31,378 nucleotides of DNA from IMG/VR virus record IMGVR_UViG_3300042922_001140, positions 1 to 31,378 of that record. One strand, given 5' to 3'. Position numbers and translations under genes: made by a program. Below, one piece after another: positions 7,132-14,841 of the stretch; the first letter of the stretch is position 1; each line of letters starts with the position of its first letter. A model generated the notes under the pieces. The model was not told the DNA's origin and made no database searches. It worked only from the letters and a program-made list of their open reading frames with translations. The DNA is from a virus.

Positions 7132-8742
7132 GTGGCGGCGATACGAAAACTAAAGACATACAAGCCGACCATCTTCAAGTCAGATGGATCGGTTTATAAC
7201 AAAGATGCGGCAGATACTGCTGTTTCCTTTATCAATTGTTTAAAACACACGAAGGGTGAATGGTATGGACAGTCATTTGAACTAATTGACTGGCAGGAGC
7301 AAATTGTACGTGATGTGTTTGGCATCATGAAACCAAACGGATACCGACAGCTCAATACGGCTTATATCGAAATTGCTAAGAAGCAAGGAAAATCTGAACT
7401 TGCTGCAGCAATTGCACTACTTCTTACTTGTGGAGATTATGAGCATGGTGGTGAGGTGTATGGCTGTGCATCTGACAGGCAGCAAGCATCAATTGTATTT
7501 GATGTGGCTGTTGAAATGGTAGAACAGTGTCCAGCTCTTAAGGCTAGGATCAAGCCAGTGTTATCTCAGAAAAGATTAGTATATAAACCACTTGGCAGTT
7601 TCTATCAAGTGTTATCTGCCGAGGCCTATACCAAACATGGGTTGAACGTTCATGGAGTTGTATTTGATGAGCTACATGCGCAACCAAATCGTCAGCTGTT
7701 TGATGTTATGACACACGGTTCGGGAGATGCAAGAAAGCAACCACTGTACTTTCTGATTACAACTGCAGGAAACGATCCACACTCCATATGCTATGAGGTA
7801 CATCAAAAAGCCAAAGATATCCTAGAAGGGCGAAAGGTTGATCCTACATTCTATCCAGTCATTTATGGTGCTGAAGAAGCCGATGATTGGACAGATCCAA
7901 AGGTATGGGCGAAAGCCAACCCCTCAATGGGAATTACTGTGGATATCGAAAAGATACAGATTGCTTGTGAAAGTGCAAAGCAAAACCCTGCAGAAGAAAA
8001 CTTGTTCAGGCAGCTTCGTCTAAATCAATGGGTGAAACAATCGGTACGTTGGATGCCTATGGAAAAATGGGATAAATGTTCTTTTGCAGTAGATCCTGAA
8101 AGTCTTATAGGTAGACAATGCTATGGTGGTTTGGACTTATCATCAACTACAGATATAACCGCCTTTGTTCTTGTCTTTCCACCAGAGTATGAAGATGACA
8201 AGTATATCGTTCTTCCTTATTTTTGGATACCGGAAGATAACCTCGATCTAAGAGTGAGACGTGACCATGTACCTTATGATATATGGGAAAAACAAGAATA
8301 CCTTAAGACTACAGAAGGCAATGTGGTTCATTATGGATTTATTGAAAAATTCATTGAAGAACTTGGTGAGAAGTATAATATTCGAGAAATTGCCTTTGAC
8401 CGCTGGGGTGCAGTGCAGATGGTACAGAACCTGGAAGGGTTGGGATTAACAGTGGTGCCATTCGGTCAAGGATTTAAAGATATGTCACCACCAACTAAAG
8501 AATTGATGAAGCTGACACTGGAAGGGAAAATTGCTCACGGTGGACACCCGGTACTTCGATGGATGATGGACAATATATTTATTAGAACTGATCCCGCTGG
8601 TAATATCAAACCAGATAAGGAAAAGAGTACAGAAAAAATAGATGGCACGGTTGCGACAATTATGGCTCTTGATAGAGCTATTCGTTGTGGTGGTAAAACA
8701 GAAGGTAGTGTGTATGATGCGAGAGGGTTATTAGTTTTCTGA
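7132..8742 (+). CDS. terL: Phage terminase large subunit
   Basis: A 536-residue packaging motor ATPase-nuclease. The Walker A-like segment is IAKKQGKSELAAA (81-93) and the Walker B region is GVVFDELHAQ (175-184). A coupling-type TTAGND follows. The C-terminal nuclease opens with YGGLDLSSTTD near residue 335, has FDRWGAVQMV, and ends with DGTVATIMALDRAI carrying a late catalytic Asp. Length and architecture fit the HK97/phage-terminase group. The GTG at 7132 is the only reasonable start, but its G-rich site (GGGGGGAGG at 7124-7132) is unusually close and overlaps it. Together with HNH and small terminase it forms the cos-cutting packaging complex. Confidence 0.96.
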   Translation: MAAIRKLKTYKPTIFKSDGSVYNKDAADTAVSFINCLKHTKGEWYGQSFELIDWQEQIVRDVFGIMKPNGYRQLNTAYIEIAKKQGKSELAAAIALLLTCGDYEHGGEVYGCASDRQQASIVFDVAVEMVEQCPALKARIKPVLSQKRLVYKPLGSFYQVLSAEAYTKHGLNVHGVVFDELHAQPNRQLFDVMTHGSGDARKQPLYFLITTAGNDPHSICYEVHQKAKDILEGRKVDPTFYPVIYGAEEADDWTDPKVWAKANPSMGITVDIEKIQIACESAKQNPAEENLFRQLRLNQWVKQSVRWMPMEKWDKCSFAVDPESLIGRQCYGGLDLSSTTDITAFVLVFPPEYEDDKYIVLPYFWIPEDNLDLRVRRDHVPYDIWEKQEYLKTTEGNVVHYGFIEKFIEELGEKYNIREIAFDRWGAVQMVQNLEGLGLTVVPFGQGFKDMSPPTKELMKLTLEGKIAHGGHPVLRWMMDNIFIRTDPAGNIKPDKEKSTEKIDGTVATIMALDRAIRCGGKTEGSVYDARGLLVF

Positions 8743-8752
8743 TAAACAACAC

Positions 8753-8810
8753 TATAATACTAATTAGTAAATAAGTATTTACAAAATACTTATTTGTGTT
8801 AAGATATATT
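8753..8810 (+). promoter_or_regulatory. Promoter region with perfect palindrome before the insert gene
   Basis: A TATAAT hexamer is at 8753-8758. A second possible promoter has TTTACA at 8778-8783 and an AAGATATATT -10 region around 8801-8810. A perfect 12-base inverted repeat with a 3-base centre spans 8769-8795 (AAATAAGTATTT paired with AAATACTTATTT). No T-run follows, so it reads as an operator rather than a terminator. It probably controls the gene at 8836. Confidence 0.5.
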
Positions 8811-8835
8811 CATCAAATAGAACGGAGGAATATGT

Positions 8836-9747
8836 ATGAACACAACAAGAGTTATGTACCAATGCAATATTGATCCAGAAGTATCTGAGAAATTCGTTTT
8901 AGCACTTATGCTAAATAAGGAAGATGCAGATTCTGTTGTTGAAAAAATGATGAGCCAATATATTTCTGAAAGTTTTTCAAGGGTTTCAAAGGCATTTTCT
9001 TCAACTGAAGAGAAACAGATAATTTCATCTTATGATAGTAATGAAGACTTTGGTAAGGCAAATCGTAGAATACCAAGTTGGGCTAGAAAGCCCCAGCAAA
9101 ACAATCATAGAATAATAAAGGCTTTCCTTGAATTATTTGAGGAGTTTGGTTCTGTTACAGTTGAAGAACTAAGTGAACGGTGTAGCAATGCTGATGAATA
9201 TCCTGAACTATTTGTCTCTGATTTTAAAGGGAATTTTGCTCAGATGAAAACTGATGCAGGGAAATCTCATGGAAAAGTTTTTATTACAAATGGTGATGAT
9301 GTTGAAATATGGGATGATGTTAAAGATGTGTTAATCGCTAATAAAAATTCTTTTCTTGGAAACGATGAAGGATCTGCCAACCGTAATAAAATAACTAAGT
9401 TGCAAATAGAAACAGTATATGATTATGCAAAAAAGGCTTACCATGGTGAAATTAGTGGTCCTAAAGCTGCAGATAAAGTCGCAGAGCAATCAGGGATGAA
9501 TCGAAATTCTGCACAACGTTCAATATATGTATTTATGAACATGATGAATAGCCAAGTATATAAGAGTATTATAGGCGAGGAACAGACAAGGTATTATTTT
9601 GAAAATATACTTAATGATTTTGGTAAGGAGAGTTTGGCATCTGCGATTAAAGCAACAGAGAAGCATATTCAATATCGTGAAGACAAATTTCATACTAATG
9701 TATTTGGCATACGACAGATAGTAGAAGAATTCAAAAAGAAAATATAG
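8836..9747 (+). CDS. Stand-alone accessory (moron-like) protein, putative DNA-binding
   Basis: A 303-residue protein with no place in head assembly, set between large terminase and portal with its own promoter region and terminator. The N-terminus (about 5-45, NIDPEVSEKFVLALMLNKED) could be a ribbon-helix-helix-like segment. The middle (about 80-170) has IPSWARKPQQNNHRIIKAFLE and SHGKVFITNGDDVEIWDDV. The C-terminal about 105 residues (KAADKVAEQSGMNRNSAQRS, then a TRYYFENILNDFGKESLASA helix and HIQYRE) resemble, from memory, a helical module found with HNH or restriction-type proteins; no nuclease motif is seen. ACGGAGGAA at 8822-8829 sets the ATG at 8836. The AT-rich codon use differs from its neighbours. 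Immunity, exclusion or regulation are possible; function unknown. Confidence 0.75.
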   Translation: MNTTRVMYQCNIDPEVSEKFVLALMLNKEDADSVVEKMMSQYISESFSRVSKAFSSTEEKQIISSYDSNEDFGKANRRIPSWARKPQQNNHRIIKAFLELFEEFGSVTVEELSERCSNADEYPELFVSDFKGNFAQMKTDAGKSHGKVFITNGDDVEIWDDVKDVLIANKNSFLGNDEGSANRNKITKLQIETVYDYAKKAYHGEISGPKAADKVAEQSGMNRNSAQRSIYVFMNMMNSQVYKSIIGEEQTRYYFENILNDFGKESLASAIKATEKHIQYREDKFHTNVFGIRQIVEEFKKKI

Positions 9748-9763
9748 TACACAACATTTAAAG

Positions 9764-9787
9764 GCACTTCATAAGAAGTGCTTTTTT
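9764..9787 (+). terminator. Terminator of the accessory gene
   Basis: GCACTTC at 9764-9770 pairs with GAAGTGC at 9775-9781 around ATAA, followed by six T (9782-9787). Flanking A and T bases lengthen the stem. It closes the single-gene unit just before the portal ribosome site. Confidence 0.85.
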
Positions 9788-9816
9788 CATGTACGTTTTT
9801 AAGGAGAGTGATGCAT

Positions 9817-11103
9817 ATGAGATTGTTTTCGAATATTTTCAAAGCACGTGATAAACCGCAAAACCGTATCGGAGGTGGAGGGTCATTCCTCTTCGGAGGC
9901 ACAACCAGCGGTAAAACTGTCAATGAACACACCGCCATGCAAACCACGGCAGTGTATGCTTGTGTAAGGATACTGGCTGAGGCCATAGCAGGACTACCAC
10001 TACACGTTTACCGATACCGATTGGACGGTGGCAAGGAACATATCACTCAGCACCCTTTATATTATCTTCTTCATAATGAACCAAACCCAGAGATGACTTC
10101 ATTTGTGTTTCGAGAAACGCTGATGAGTCATCTTTTATTATGGGGAAATGCTTATGCACAAATAGTTCGAAATGGTCGTGGTCAGCCAGTGGCGCTCTAT
10201 CCTCTGCTCCCAAGCAAGATGGAGGTCAATCGTGCGTCGAACGGTGAACTGATATATACCTATTACCGTGACGCTGACGAGAGTAATCTAAAACCCAAAG
10301 GTGGATATGTCACTCTTCGAAAAGATGACGTTCTTCATATTCCAGGCTTAGGGTTTGATGGGTTAGTTGGTTACAGTCCCATTGCCATGGCAAAAAATGC
10401 TATTGGTGTATCACTTGCTACGGAGGAGTATGGAGCAGCCTTTTTTGCTAACGGTGCTAATCCAGGAGGCGTACTGGAACATCCAGGAGTTATCAAAGAT
10501 ATTCAGAGGGTCAAGGATAGTTGGAATAGCGCTTATCAAGGTAGCGGAAATGCCCATAAAGTTGCCGTGTTGGAAGAAGGTATGAAGTTTCAGGCAATTG
10601 GAATTCCACCGGAGCAGGCACAATTTCTTGAAACACGGAAGTTTCAGATTAATGAGATTGCAAGGATATTCCGTGTACCTCCTCACATGGTGGGTGACTT
10701 AGAGAAGTCAAGTTTCTCCAACATAGAGCAGCAGTCGTTGGAATTCTTGAAATATACTCTTTCGCCGTGGGTGGTACGATGGGAGCAAAGCCTTCAGCAA
10801 TCACTAATTTTGCCTTCCGAGAAATCATCACTGTTTATTAAGTTCAATGTGGACGGTCTTCTTAGAGGCGATTACCAAAGCCGTATGAATGGTTATGCTG
10901 TTGGGCGACAGAACGGTTGGATGTCAGCCAACGATATCCGTGAACTGGAGGATATGAATCGCATCACTACTGAGGAAGGCGGAGATTTGTATCTGGTCAA
11001 CGGCAATATGACAAAACTGGCTGACGCTGGAGCGTTTGTCACAAATCAAGTAAAGGAGGCAAGTTCAAATGCAAGCAAAAATGGCACAAACTCAAAATCG
11101 TGA
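9817..11103 (+). CDS. Portal protein, HK97 family
   Basis: A 428-residue portal protein forming the dodecameric DNA gate at one capsid vertex. It shows the family's early TAVYACVRILAEAIAGLPLHVYR segment, HPLYYLLHNEPNPEMTSF, and the wing and clip region with FQAIGIPPEQAQFLETRKF and VPPHMVGDLEKSSFSNIEQQ, a strong portal signature. The ATG at 9817 is eight bases after AAGGAGAG; an in-frame ATG at 9811 lies too close to that site. The 3' end overlaps the protease gene by 35 bases, consistent with a head operon. Confidence 0.95.
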   Translation: MRLFSNIFKARDKPQNRIGGGGSFLFGGTTSGKTVNEHTAMQTTAVYACVRILAEAIAGLPLHVYRYRLDGGKEHITQHPLYYLLHNEPNPEMTSFVFRETLMSHLLLWGNAYAQIVRNGRGQPVALYPLLPSKMEVNRASNGELIYTYYRDADESNLKPKGGYVTLRKDDVLHIPGLGFDGLVGYSPIAMAKNAIGVSLATEEYGAAFFANGANPGGVLEHPGVIKDIQRVKDSWNSAYQGSGNAHKVAVLEEGMKFQAIGIPPEQAQFLETRKFQINEIARIFRVPPHMVGDLEKSSFSNIEQQSLEFLKYTLSPWVVRWEQSLQQSLILPSEKSSLFIKFNVDGLLRGDYQSRMNGYAVGRQNGWMSANDIRELEDMNRITTEEGGDLYLVNGNMTKLADAGAFVTNQVKEASSNASKNGTNSKS

Positions 11104-11803
11104 AAAGAATCCATCATTACGCTGGTGGAACTGGGTACGGGATGAAACCACGGAGGAACGCACCCTCTATCTGAATGGAGTCATATCCGAGGAAACTTGG
11201 TGGGGTGACGAGGTAACTCCGAAACTATTCAAGAACGAACTTATGGAGGGCAATGGAAACATCACAGTGTGGATTAACTCGCCTGGCGGTGATGTGTTTG
11301 CAGCAGCACAAATTTATAATATGCTGATGGACTACACCGGAAATGTCACTGTAAAAATTGATGGTATGGCGGCAAGTGCTGCATCGGTAATTGCAATGGC
11401 TGGTGGTGATGTATATATGTCACCCGTGTCCATGTTGATGATCCATAATCCTTCTACTATCGCCATTGGGGATAGTGAAGAAATGCTGAGAGCAAAGGCA
11501 CTATTAGATGAAGTCAAGGAAAGTATTATCAATGCTTATGAAATAAAATCGGGGATGTCGAGAACAAAGCTTTCACATCTTATGGATGCAGAAACATGGA
11601 TGAACGCTAACAAGGCAATTGAGATGGGTTTTGCAGATAAAATCATGTTTACTGAAGGAGAAAAGACCAGCACTGACAGCCTTATCTTCTCACGAATGGC
11701 AGTAACGAACTCCCTTATAAGCAAGTTGCCGAAACAACCAAAACCGAAAACAGGTACACCAATCGAGTCGCTTGATAAGCGGCTTTCTTTAATTACCCAC
11801 TAA
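11069..11803 (+). CDS. Head maturation protease, ClpP-like (S14)
   Basis: A 244-residue ClpP-fold serine protease that cleaves capsid delta domains during prohead maturation. The oxyanion/strand motif VWINSPGGDVFAA is at 67-79. The nucleophile region GMAASAASVIAMAGG gives Ser103, and MLMIHNP gives the catalytic His126. Length is normal. AAGGAGG at 11054-11060 supports the ATG at 11069, which overlaps the portal end. It is followed directly by the capsid gene. Confidence 0.95.
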   Translation: MQAKMAQTQNREKNPSLRWWNWVRDETTEERTLYLNGVISEETWWGDEVTPKLFKNELMEGNGNITVWINSPGGDVFAAAQIYNMLMDYTGNVTVKIDGMAASAASVIAMAGGDVYMSPVSMLMIHNPSTIAIGDSEEMLRAKALLDEVKESIINAYEIKSGMSRTKLSHLMDAETWMNANKAIEMGFADKIMFTEGEKTSTDSLIFSRMAVTNSLISKLPKQPKPKTGTPIESLDKRLSLITH

Positions 11804-11823
11804 TTTGAAGGAGGAAAATCATA

Positions 11824-13029
11824 ATGAGTAAAATTTTAGAACTGCGCGAGAAACGTGCAAAAGCATGGGATGCAGCAAAGGCATTCCTTGATACCAAACG
11901 TGGTGGCGATGGTCTTTTATCCGCTGAGGACACCACTACCTATGACAAGATGGAGGCTGATGTTGTAGCTCTCGGTAAAGAAATCGAACGTTTGGAACGT
12001 CAGGTATCGATTGACATGGAACTTTCCAAAGCCACTAGTAACCCTATTACCAATACACCTTACAAAGGCATGGAGGAAAAGACTGGTCGTGCATCTGCTG
12101 AGTATAAAAAGGCATTCTGGAATGCTATGCGTACCCGTGCTGGTGAAGGACTTGATCCAGTTGTGAGAAATGCATTACAGGTTGGAACCGACACCGAAGG
12201 TGGCTACCTTGTCCCTGATGAATTTGAACGTACCCTTGTAGAAGCCCTTGAGGATGAGAACATCTTCCGTAGACTGGCAAAAGTAATCACAACTTCATCC
12301 GGCGACCGTAAAATCCCAGTTGTTGCTTCCAAGGGCACAGCATCTTGGATAGATGAGGAAGGTGCTATTCCAGAAAGTGATGACAGCTTCGGTCAAACTT
12401 CCATCGGTGCTTACAAGCTTGGGACCATGATTAAGGTTTCAGAGGAACTTTTAAATGACAGCGTGTTCAACATTGAAGCTTATATTTCTAGAGAATTTGC
12501 TAGACGTATCGGTAATAAGGAAGAGGAAGCATTCTTTATTGGTGATGGTACAGGCAAGCCAACTGGAATTCTTGCTGCAACAGGTGGTGCTCAACTTGGA
12601 GTAACCACAGCAAGCGCTACAGCTATCACCATTGATGAGTTGCTAGATTTGTTCTACTCGTTAAAAGCACCTTATCGCAATAGGTCAGCATTCGTAATGA
12701 ATGACGCTACCGTAAAAGCAATCCGCAAGCTGAAAGATGGTCAAGGACAGTATTTATGGCAGCCTTCCTTGCAGGCAGGAACTCCTGATACTATTTTGAA
12801 TCGTCCTTTGTACACTTCGGCATATGTACCAACGATTGCTTCGACTGCTAAGACGATTGCATTCGGTGATTTCAGTTATTACTGGGTAGCTGATCGTCAA
12901 GGACGTATGTTTAAGCGTCTGAATGAACTTTATGCCGCAACAGGGCAGGTAGGTTTTGTTGCTACTCAGCGAGTGGATGGCAAGTTGATTTTACCTGAGG
13001 CTATCAAGGTTCTTCAACAGAAAGCATAA
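11824..13029 (+). CDS. Major capsid protein, HK97 gp5-like
   Basis: A 401-residue capsid subunit. Residues about 1-100 are charged and helical (LELREKRAKAWDAAKAFLDT, KEIERLERQVS), the scaffold-like delta domain expected to be cut off by the adjacent protease. The HK97 core follows: LQVGTDTEGGYLVPDEFERT, KIPVVASKGTASWIDEEGAI, VFNIEAYISREFARRIGNKEEEAF and a late AFGDFSYYWVADRQG. AAGGAGG at 11808-11814 precedes the ATG. Confidence 0.96.
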   Translation: MSKILELREKRAKAWDAAKAFLDTKRGGDGLLSAEDTTTYDKMEADVVALGKEIERLERQVSIDMELSKATSNPITNTPYKGMEEKTGRASAEYKKAFWNAMRTRAGEGLDPVVRNALQVGTDTEGGYLVPDEFERTLVEALEDENIFRRLAKVITTSSGDRKIPVVASKGTASWIDEEGAIPESDDSFGQTSIGAYKLGTMIKVSEELLNDSVFNIEAYISREFARRIGNKEEEAFFIGDGTGKPTGILAATGGAQLGVTTASATAITIDELLDLFYSLKAPYRNRSAFVMNDATVKAIRKLKDGQGQYLWQPSLQAGTPDTILNRPLYTSAYVPTIASTAKTIAFGDFSYYWVADRQGRMFKRLNELYAATGQVGFVATQRVDGKLILPEAIKVLQQKA

Positions 13030-13042
13030 GGGGGTCTGAACT

Positions 13043-13255
13043 ATGAGTTATAACTCGAAAAACCATATGGAACAAGGCGGCGAGAAATGGGTTGTTGGCG
13101 GTACATTGGAAGTTCTACCAGGAGCAACAGTTACAGGACTTCCTGCCGCAACATACCAAGCTGATAGTGTAGCCACAACAGTTGAGGGATTGGTTACTGA
13201 CTTTAATGCTCTACTTGCAAAGTTAAAAGTGGCGGGACTGATGGCAGATGAATAA
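13043..13255 (+). CDS. Head fibre-like small protein
   Basis: A 70-residue protein following the capsid gene. The pattern (GGEKWVVGGTLEVLPGATVTG, then a short helix VEGLVTDFNALLAKLKVAGLMADE) matches small head-fibre or decoration-like proteins in related phages. The Gly/Val-rich N-terminal half suggests a beta-structured capsid-surface element and the C-terminal helix a trimerisation or anchor segment. GGGGG at 13030-13034 is the ribosome site. Assignment is by family resemblance and location. Confidence 0.68.
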   Translation: MSYNSKNHMEQGGEKWVVGGTLEVLPGATVTGLPAATYQADSVATTVEGLVTDFNALLAKLKVAGLMADE

Positions 13256-13276
13256 ATGCTGAAGGAGGCGGATGGT

Positions 13277-13594
13277 ATGACAACAGATAATCTTTTACCC
13301 AAGGTCAAAGCAAATCTAATCCTCACGCATGATGCGGATGACGAACTTCTGCTAAGTTACATCACCGCCGCCGTATCCTATGCAGAAAGCTATCAGCACG
13401 TTGCTATGGGTTTTTACAACGAAAATACCATGTCACCCACCACTGAACAGGCAATAATCATGCTGTCGGGCCACTTCTATGAAAGCAGAGATGGCTCGAC
13501 GGCTGGTTTCTTTTCCGACAGTGTGCAGGCAAGTCAGCAAGTGTGGAATACAGTAAATATTCTTTTGAGACTTGATAGGAAATGGGGGGTTTAG
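13277..13594 (+). CDS. Head-tail connector protein (gp6-like)
   Basis: A 105-residue adaptor that sits under the portal. The helical pattern is typical of the HK97 gp6/phage connector family: LLPKVKANLILTHDADDELL, then YITAAVSYAESYQ, then EQAIIMLSGHFYESRDG. GAAGGAGG at 13261-13268 selects the ATG at 13277; an in-frame ATG at 13256 lies before that site. The rightward operon is broken immediately after its stop by a leftward gene whose stop is at 13596, then resumes at 14501 with head closure. Confidence 0.88.
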   Translation: MTTDNLLPKVKANLILTHDADDELLLSYITAAVSYAESYQHVAMGFYNENTMSPTTEQAIIMLSGHFYESRDGSTAGFFSDSVQASQQVWNTVNILLRLDRKWGV

Positions 13595-13595
13595 G

Positions 13596-13952
13596 CTATG
13601 CCAACCGAAACATTGAGAACTCATCTGTAGATGGAATTTGCCCTCCACCAAACGTAAAATTATCAAGTCCGGCAAGGCTGAAAAATTGTATTTCAAGACT
13701 TCCGTCGAATTCATTCCTATTGAAGTCATCAGACAGATGCCACGCAATTTGTCGAGCAAAGCTGTCAGGTCCAACACCAGCCCCTCCGATTGGCAACGTG
13801 CCTATAAGTGTAGGATTTTGTGCGTTTACCAAAACAGCAATTTGATAAGCAGTTAAGAAACACGGAGTTCCATTGTAGTTTCCACTATTTCTGTATTGTT
13901 GTTGTCTTAATATCTGAGCAACAATCGGGCGAATGAGATTCCAGTTTTGCAT
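13596..13952 (-). CDS. Second gene of leftward accessory unit, unknown function
   Basis: A 118-residue protein encoded against the structural operon. The start at 13952 has a strong AAAGGAGG site seven bases upstream on the minus strand. It reads as helical at first (WNLIRPIVAQILRQQQY), then PCFLTAYQIAVLVN, a Gly-rich PIGGAGVGPDSFARQIAWHL, and a beta-rich end (LEIQFFSLAGLDNFTFGG, SMFRLA). The FLTAYQI/GGAGVG/SFA..IA..L pattern looks like a small recurring domain, possibly winged-helix-like, that I cannot name. Its stop is one base from the connector stop, so the two genes converge with no room for a terminator. It probably forms a two-gene system with its partner 25 bases upstream. Confidence 0.75.
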   Translation of the reverse strand: MQNWNLIRPIVAQILRQQQYRNSGNYNGTPCFLTAYQIAVLVNAQNPTLIGTLPIGGAGVGPDSFARQIAWHLSDDFNRNEFDGSLEIQFFSLAGLDNFTFGGGQIPSTDEFSMFRLA

Positions 13953-13977
13953 GGGAAAACCTCCTTTATACTTGTAT

Positions 13978-14391
13978 TCAATTGATTTCTTCAATGTGTT
14001 TAACTACTTTCATTGTAGCCTTTTTAATGGGGTCATAACGATAAACTGAAGCTGATTGAAACTTTGTGGATTCCGCACTTTTTGGTAAATCCTTCTGCTT
14101 CCAGACAACATATCCAAATGGCTCAAGAATGCATTTAATCATTAGTCCTATAGCCTGTTTAGTAAAGTTGTCATCAAAAGATATGGTTGGATTTTTGATA
14201 TCAAGTAGTAAATGCTCAAGGTGCTTTGCCCACGGTGTGAGTGCAGGTTTACCAGCATCACTTGCTTCAATCATTAAGATAATACTAATATCACGTGAGA
14301 GAAACTCAAAGATGATCATTGCATCAGCATTGCCGTCAAATTTGTTACAGTTAGGGTTTTGTGTGATGAAATTATTAAAAGTTGCTTTCAT
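13978..14391 (-). CDS. First gene of leftward accessory unit, unknown function
   Basis: A 137-residue soluble protein, not recognised. It has a helical N-terminal half (FNNFITQNPN, MIIFEFLSRDISIILMIEAS) and a C-terminal segment LMIKCILEPFGYVVWKQKDL followed by STKFQSASVYRYDP and a Lys-rich end. No membrane helix or signal peptide is obvious. The ATG at 14391 has GAGGAGTGA seven bases upstream on the minus strand and a near-consensus promoter behind it. It is first in a two-gene leftward operon inside head-tail genes, a typical place for a lysogenic-conversion or defence gene. Function is unknown. Confidence 0.75.
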   Translation of the reverse strand: MKATFNNFITQNPNCNKFDGNADAMIIFEFLSRDISIILMIEASDAGKPALTPWAKHLEHLLLDIKNPTISFDDNFTKQAIGLMIKCILEPFGYVVWKQKDLPKSAESTKFQSASVYRYDPIKKATMKVVKHIEEIN

Positions 14392-14434
14392 AATAGATTC
14401 ACTCCTCTGTTTAGTTAATGTGTTTCAGATATCT

Positions 14435-14463
14435 AATATAACATAACTGAAAAGAGATGTCAA
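14435..14463 (-). promoter_or_regulatory. Near-consensus promoter for the leftward unit
   Basis: On the minus strand TTGACA (14463-14458) is followed by exactly 17 bases and TATATT (14440-14435). Predicted transcription would begin about 40 bases before the ATG at 14391. This is one of the best vegetative promoters in the window and faces away from the structural operon, as expected for expression in the lysogen. Confidence 0.82.
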
Positions 14464-14474
14464 TAGGATTGACA
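14458..14474. repeat. Palindrome overlapping the leftward -35 box
   Basis: TGTCAAT at 14458-14464 and ATTGACA at 14468-14474 form a perfect 7-base inverted repeat around AGG. One arm contains the leftward -35 hexamer, so a dimeric repressor bound here could silence the unit. The other arm is a TTGACA facing right with no good -10 at 17 bases. Confidence 0.5.
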
Positions 14475-14500
14475 AAGAAAAATAAGGGGGCAAATTTTAT

Positions 14501-14836
14501 ATGAGCTTTGGAAAGATGAATACCTTCATTGATATTATCAGCACAGTGCCTATCAAAGACGAAGAAGGTTTTGCTAAAAAAGTTGATAACATGCTCGCTA
14601 GTGTACGTTCCTATAAGGAAGATCGTCACGGCAGTGAGAGATGGACGAATATGGCTTCATTCTCTACTGCATCTTCACTATTTCGATTTAGAAATATCCC
14701 CGGACTTAAGGTGACTAATGAAATGATCATAGTCTGTGGAGATGGCAGATACCAGATTTTAAGTGTAGAGGATGTACGAAGCCGTGGGATGTATGTCGAG
14801 GCTTTAGCAGAAAAATTAAAACCAACTGTGAGGTGA
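14501..14836 (+). CDS. Head closure / head-tail adaptor protein
   Basis: A 111-residue protein of the SPP1 gp16-like head-tail joining group. The pattern MNTFIDIISTVPIKDEEGFA, then a VRSYKEDRHGSERW strand, and GDGRYQILSVEDVRSRGMYVEALAEKL is typical of these beta-barrel adaptors. AAGGGGG at 14484-14490 serves the ATG. It normally follows the connector directly; here the leftward two-gene unit separates them, but the coding sequence is intact. Confidence 0.85.
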   Translation: MSFGKMNTFIDIISTVPIKDEEGFAKKVDNMLASVRSYKEDRHGSERWTNMASFSTASSLFRFRNIPGLKVTNEMIIVCGDGRYQILSVEDVRSRGMYVEALAEKLKPTVR

Positions 14837-14841
14837 TGAAT

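Noticed and set aside
13598-13630. Short rightward frame MPTETLRTHL just after the connector gene, possible remnant of an interrupted head gene
   Set aside because: It lies within the 3' end of the leftward gene, and the head-closure gene downstream is complete, so nothing appears to be missing.
13582-14446. Rightward open frames of 72-126 codons within the leftward unit
   Set aside because: They lack ribosome sites and familiar patterns, while the minus-strand frames have strong ribosome sites and a near-consensus promoter.
14469-14500. Rightward TTGACA as a promoter for head closure
   Set aside because: No acceptable -10 hexamer is found 16-18 bases downstream; the TTGACA is explained as an arm of the palindrome.
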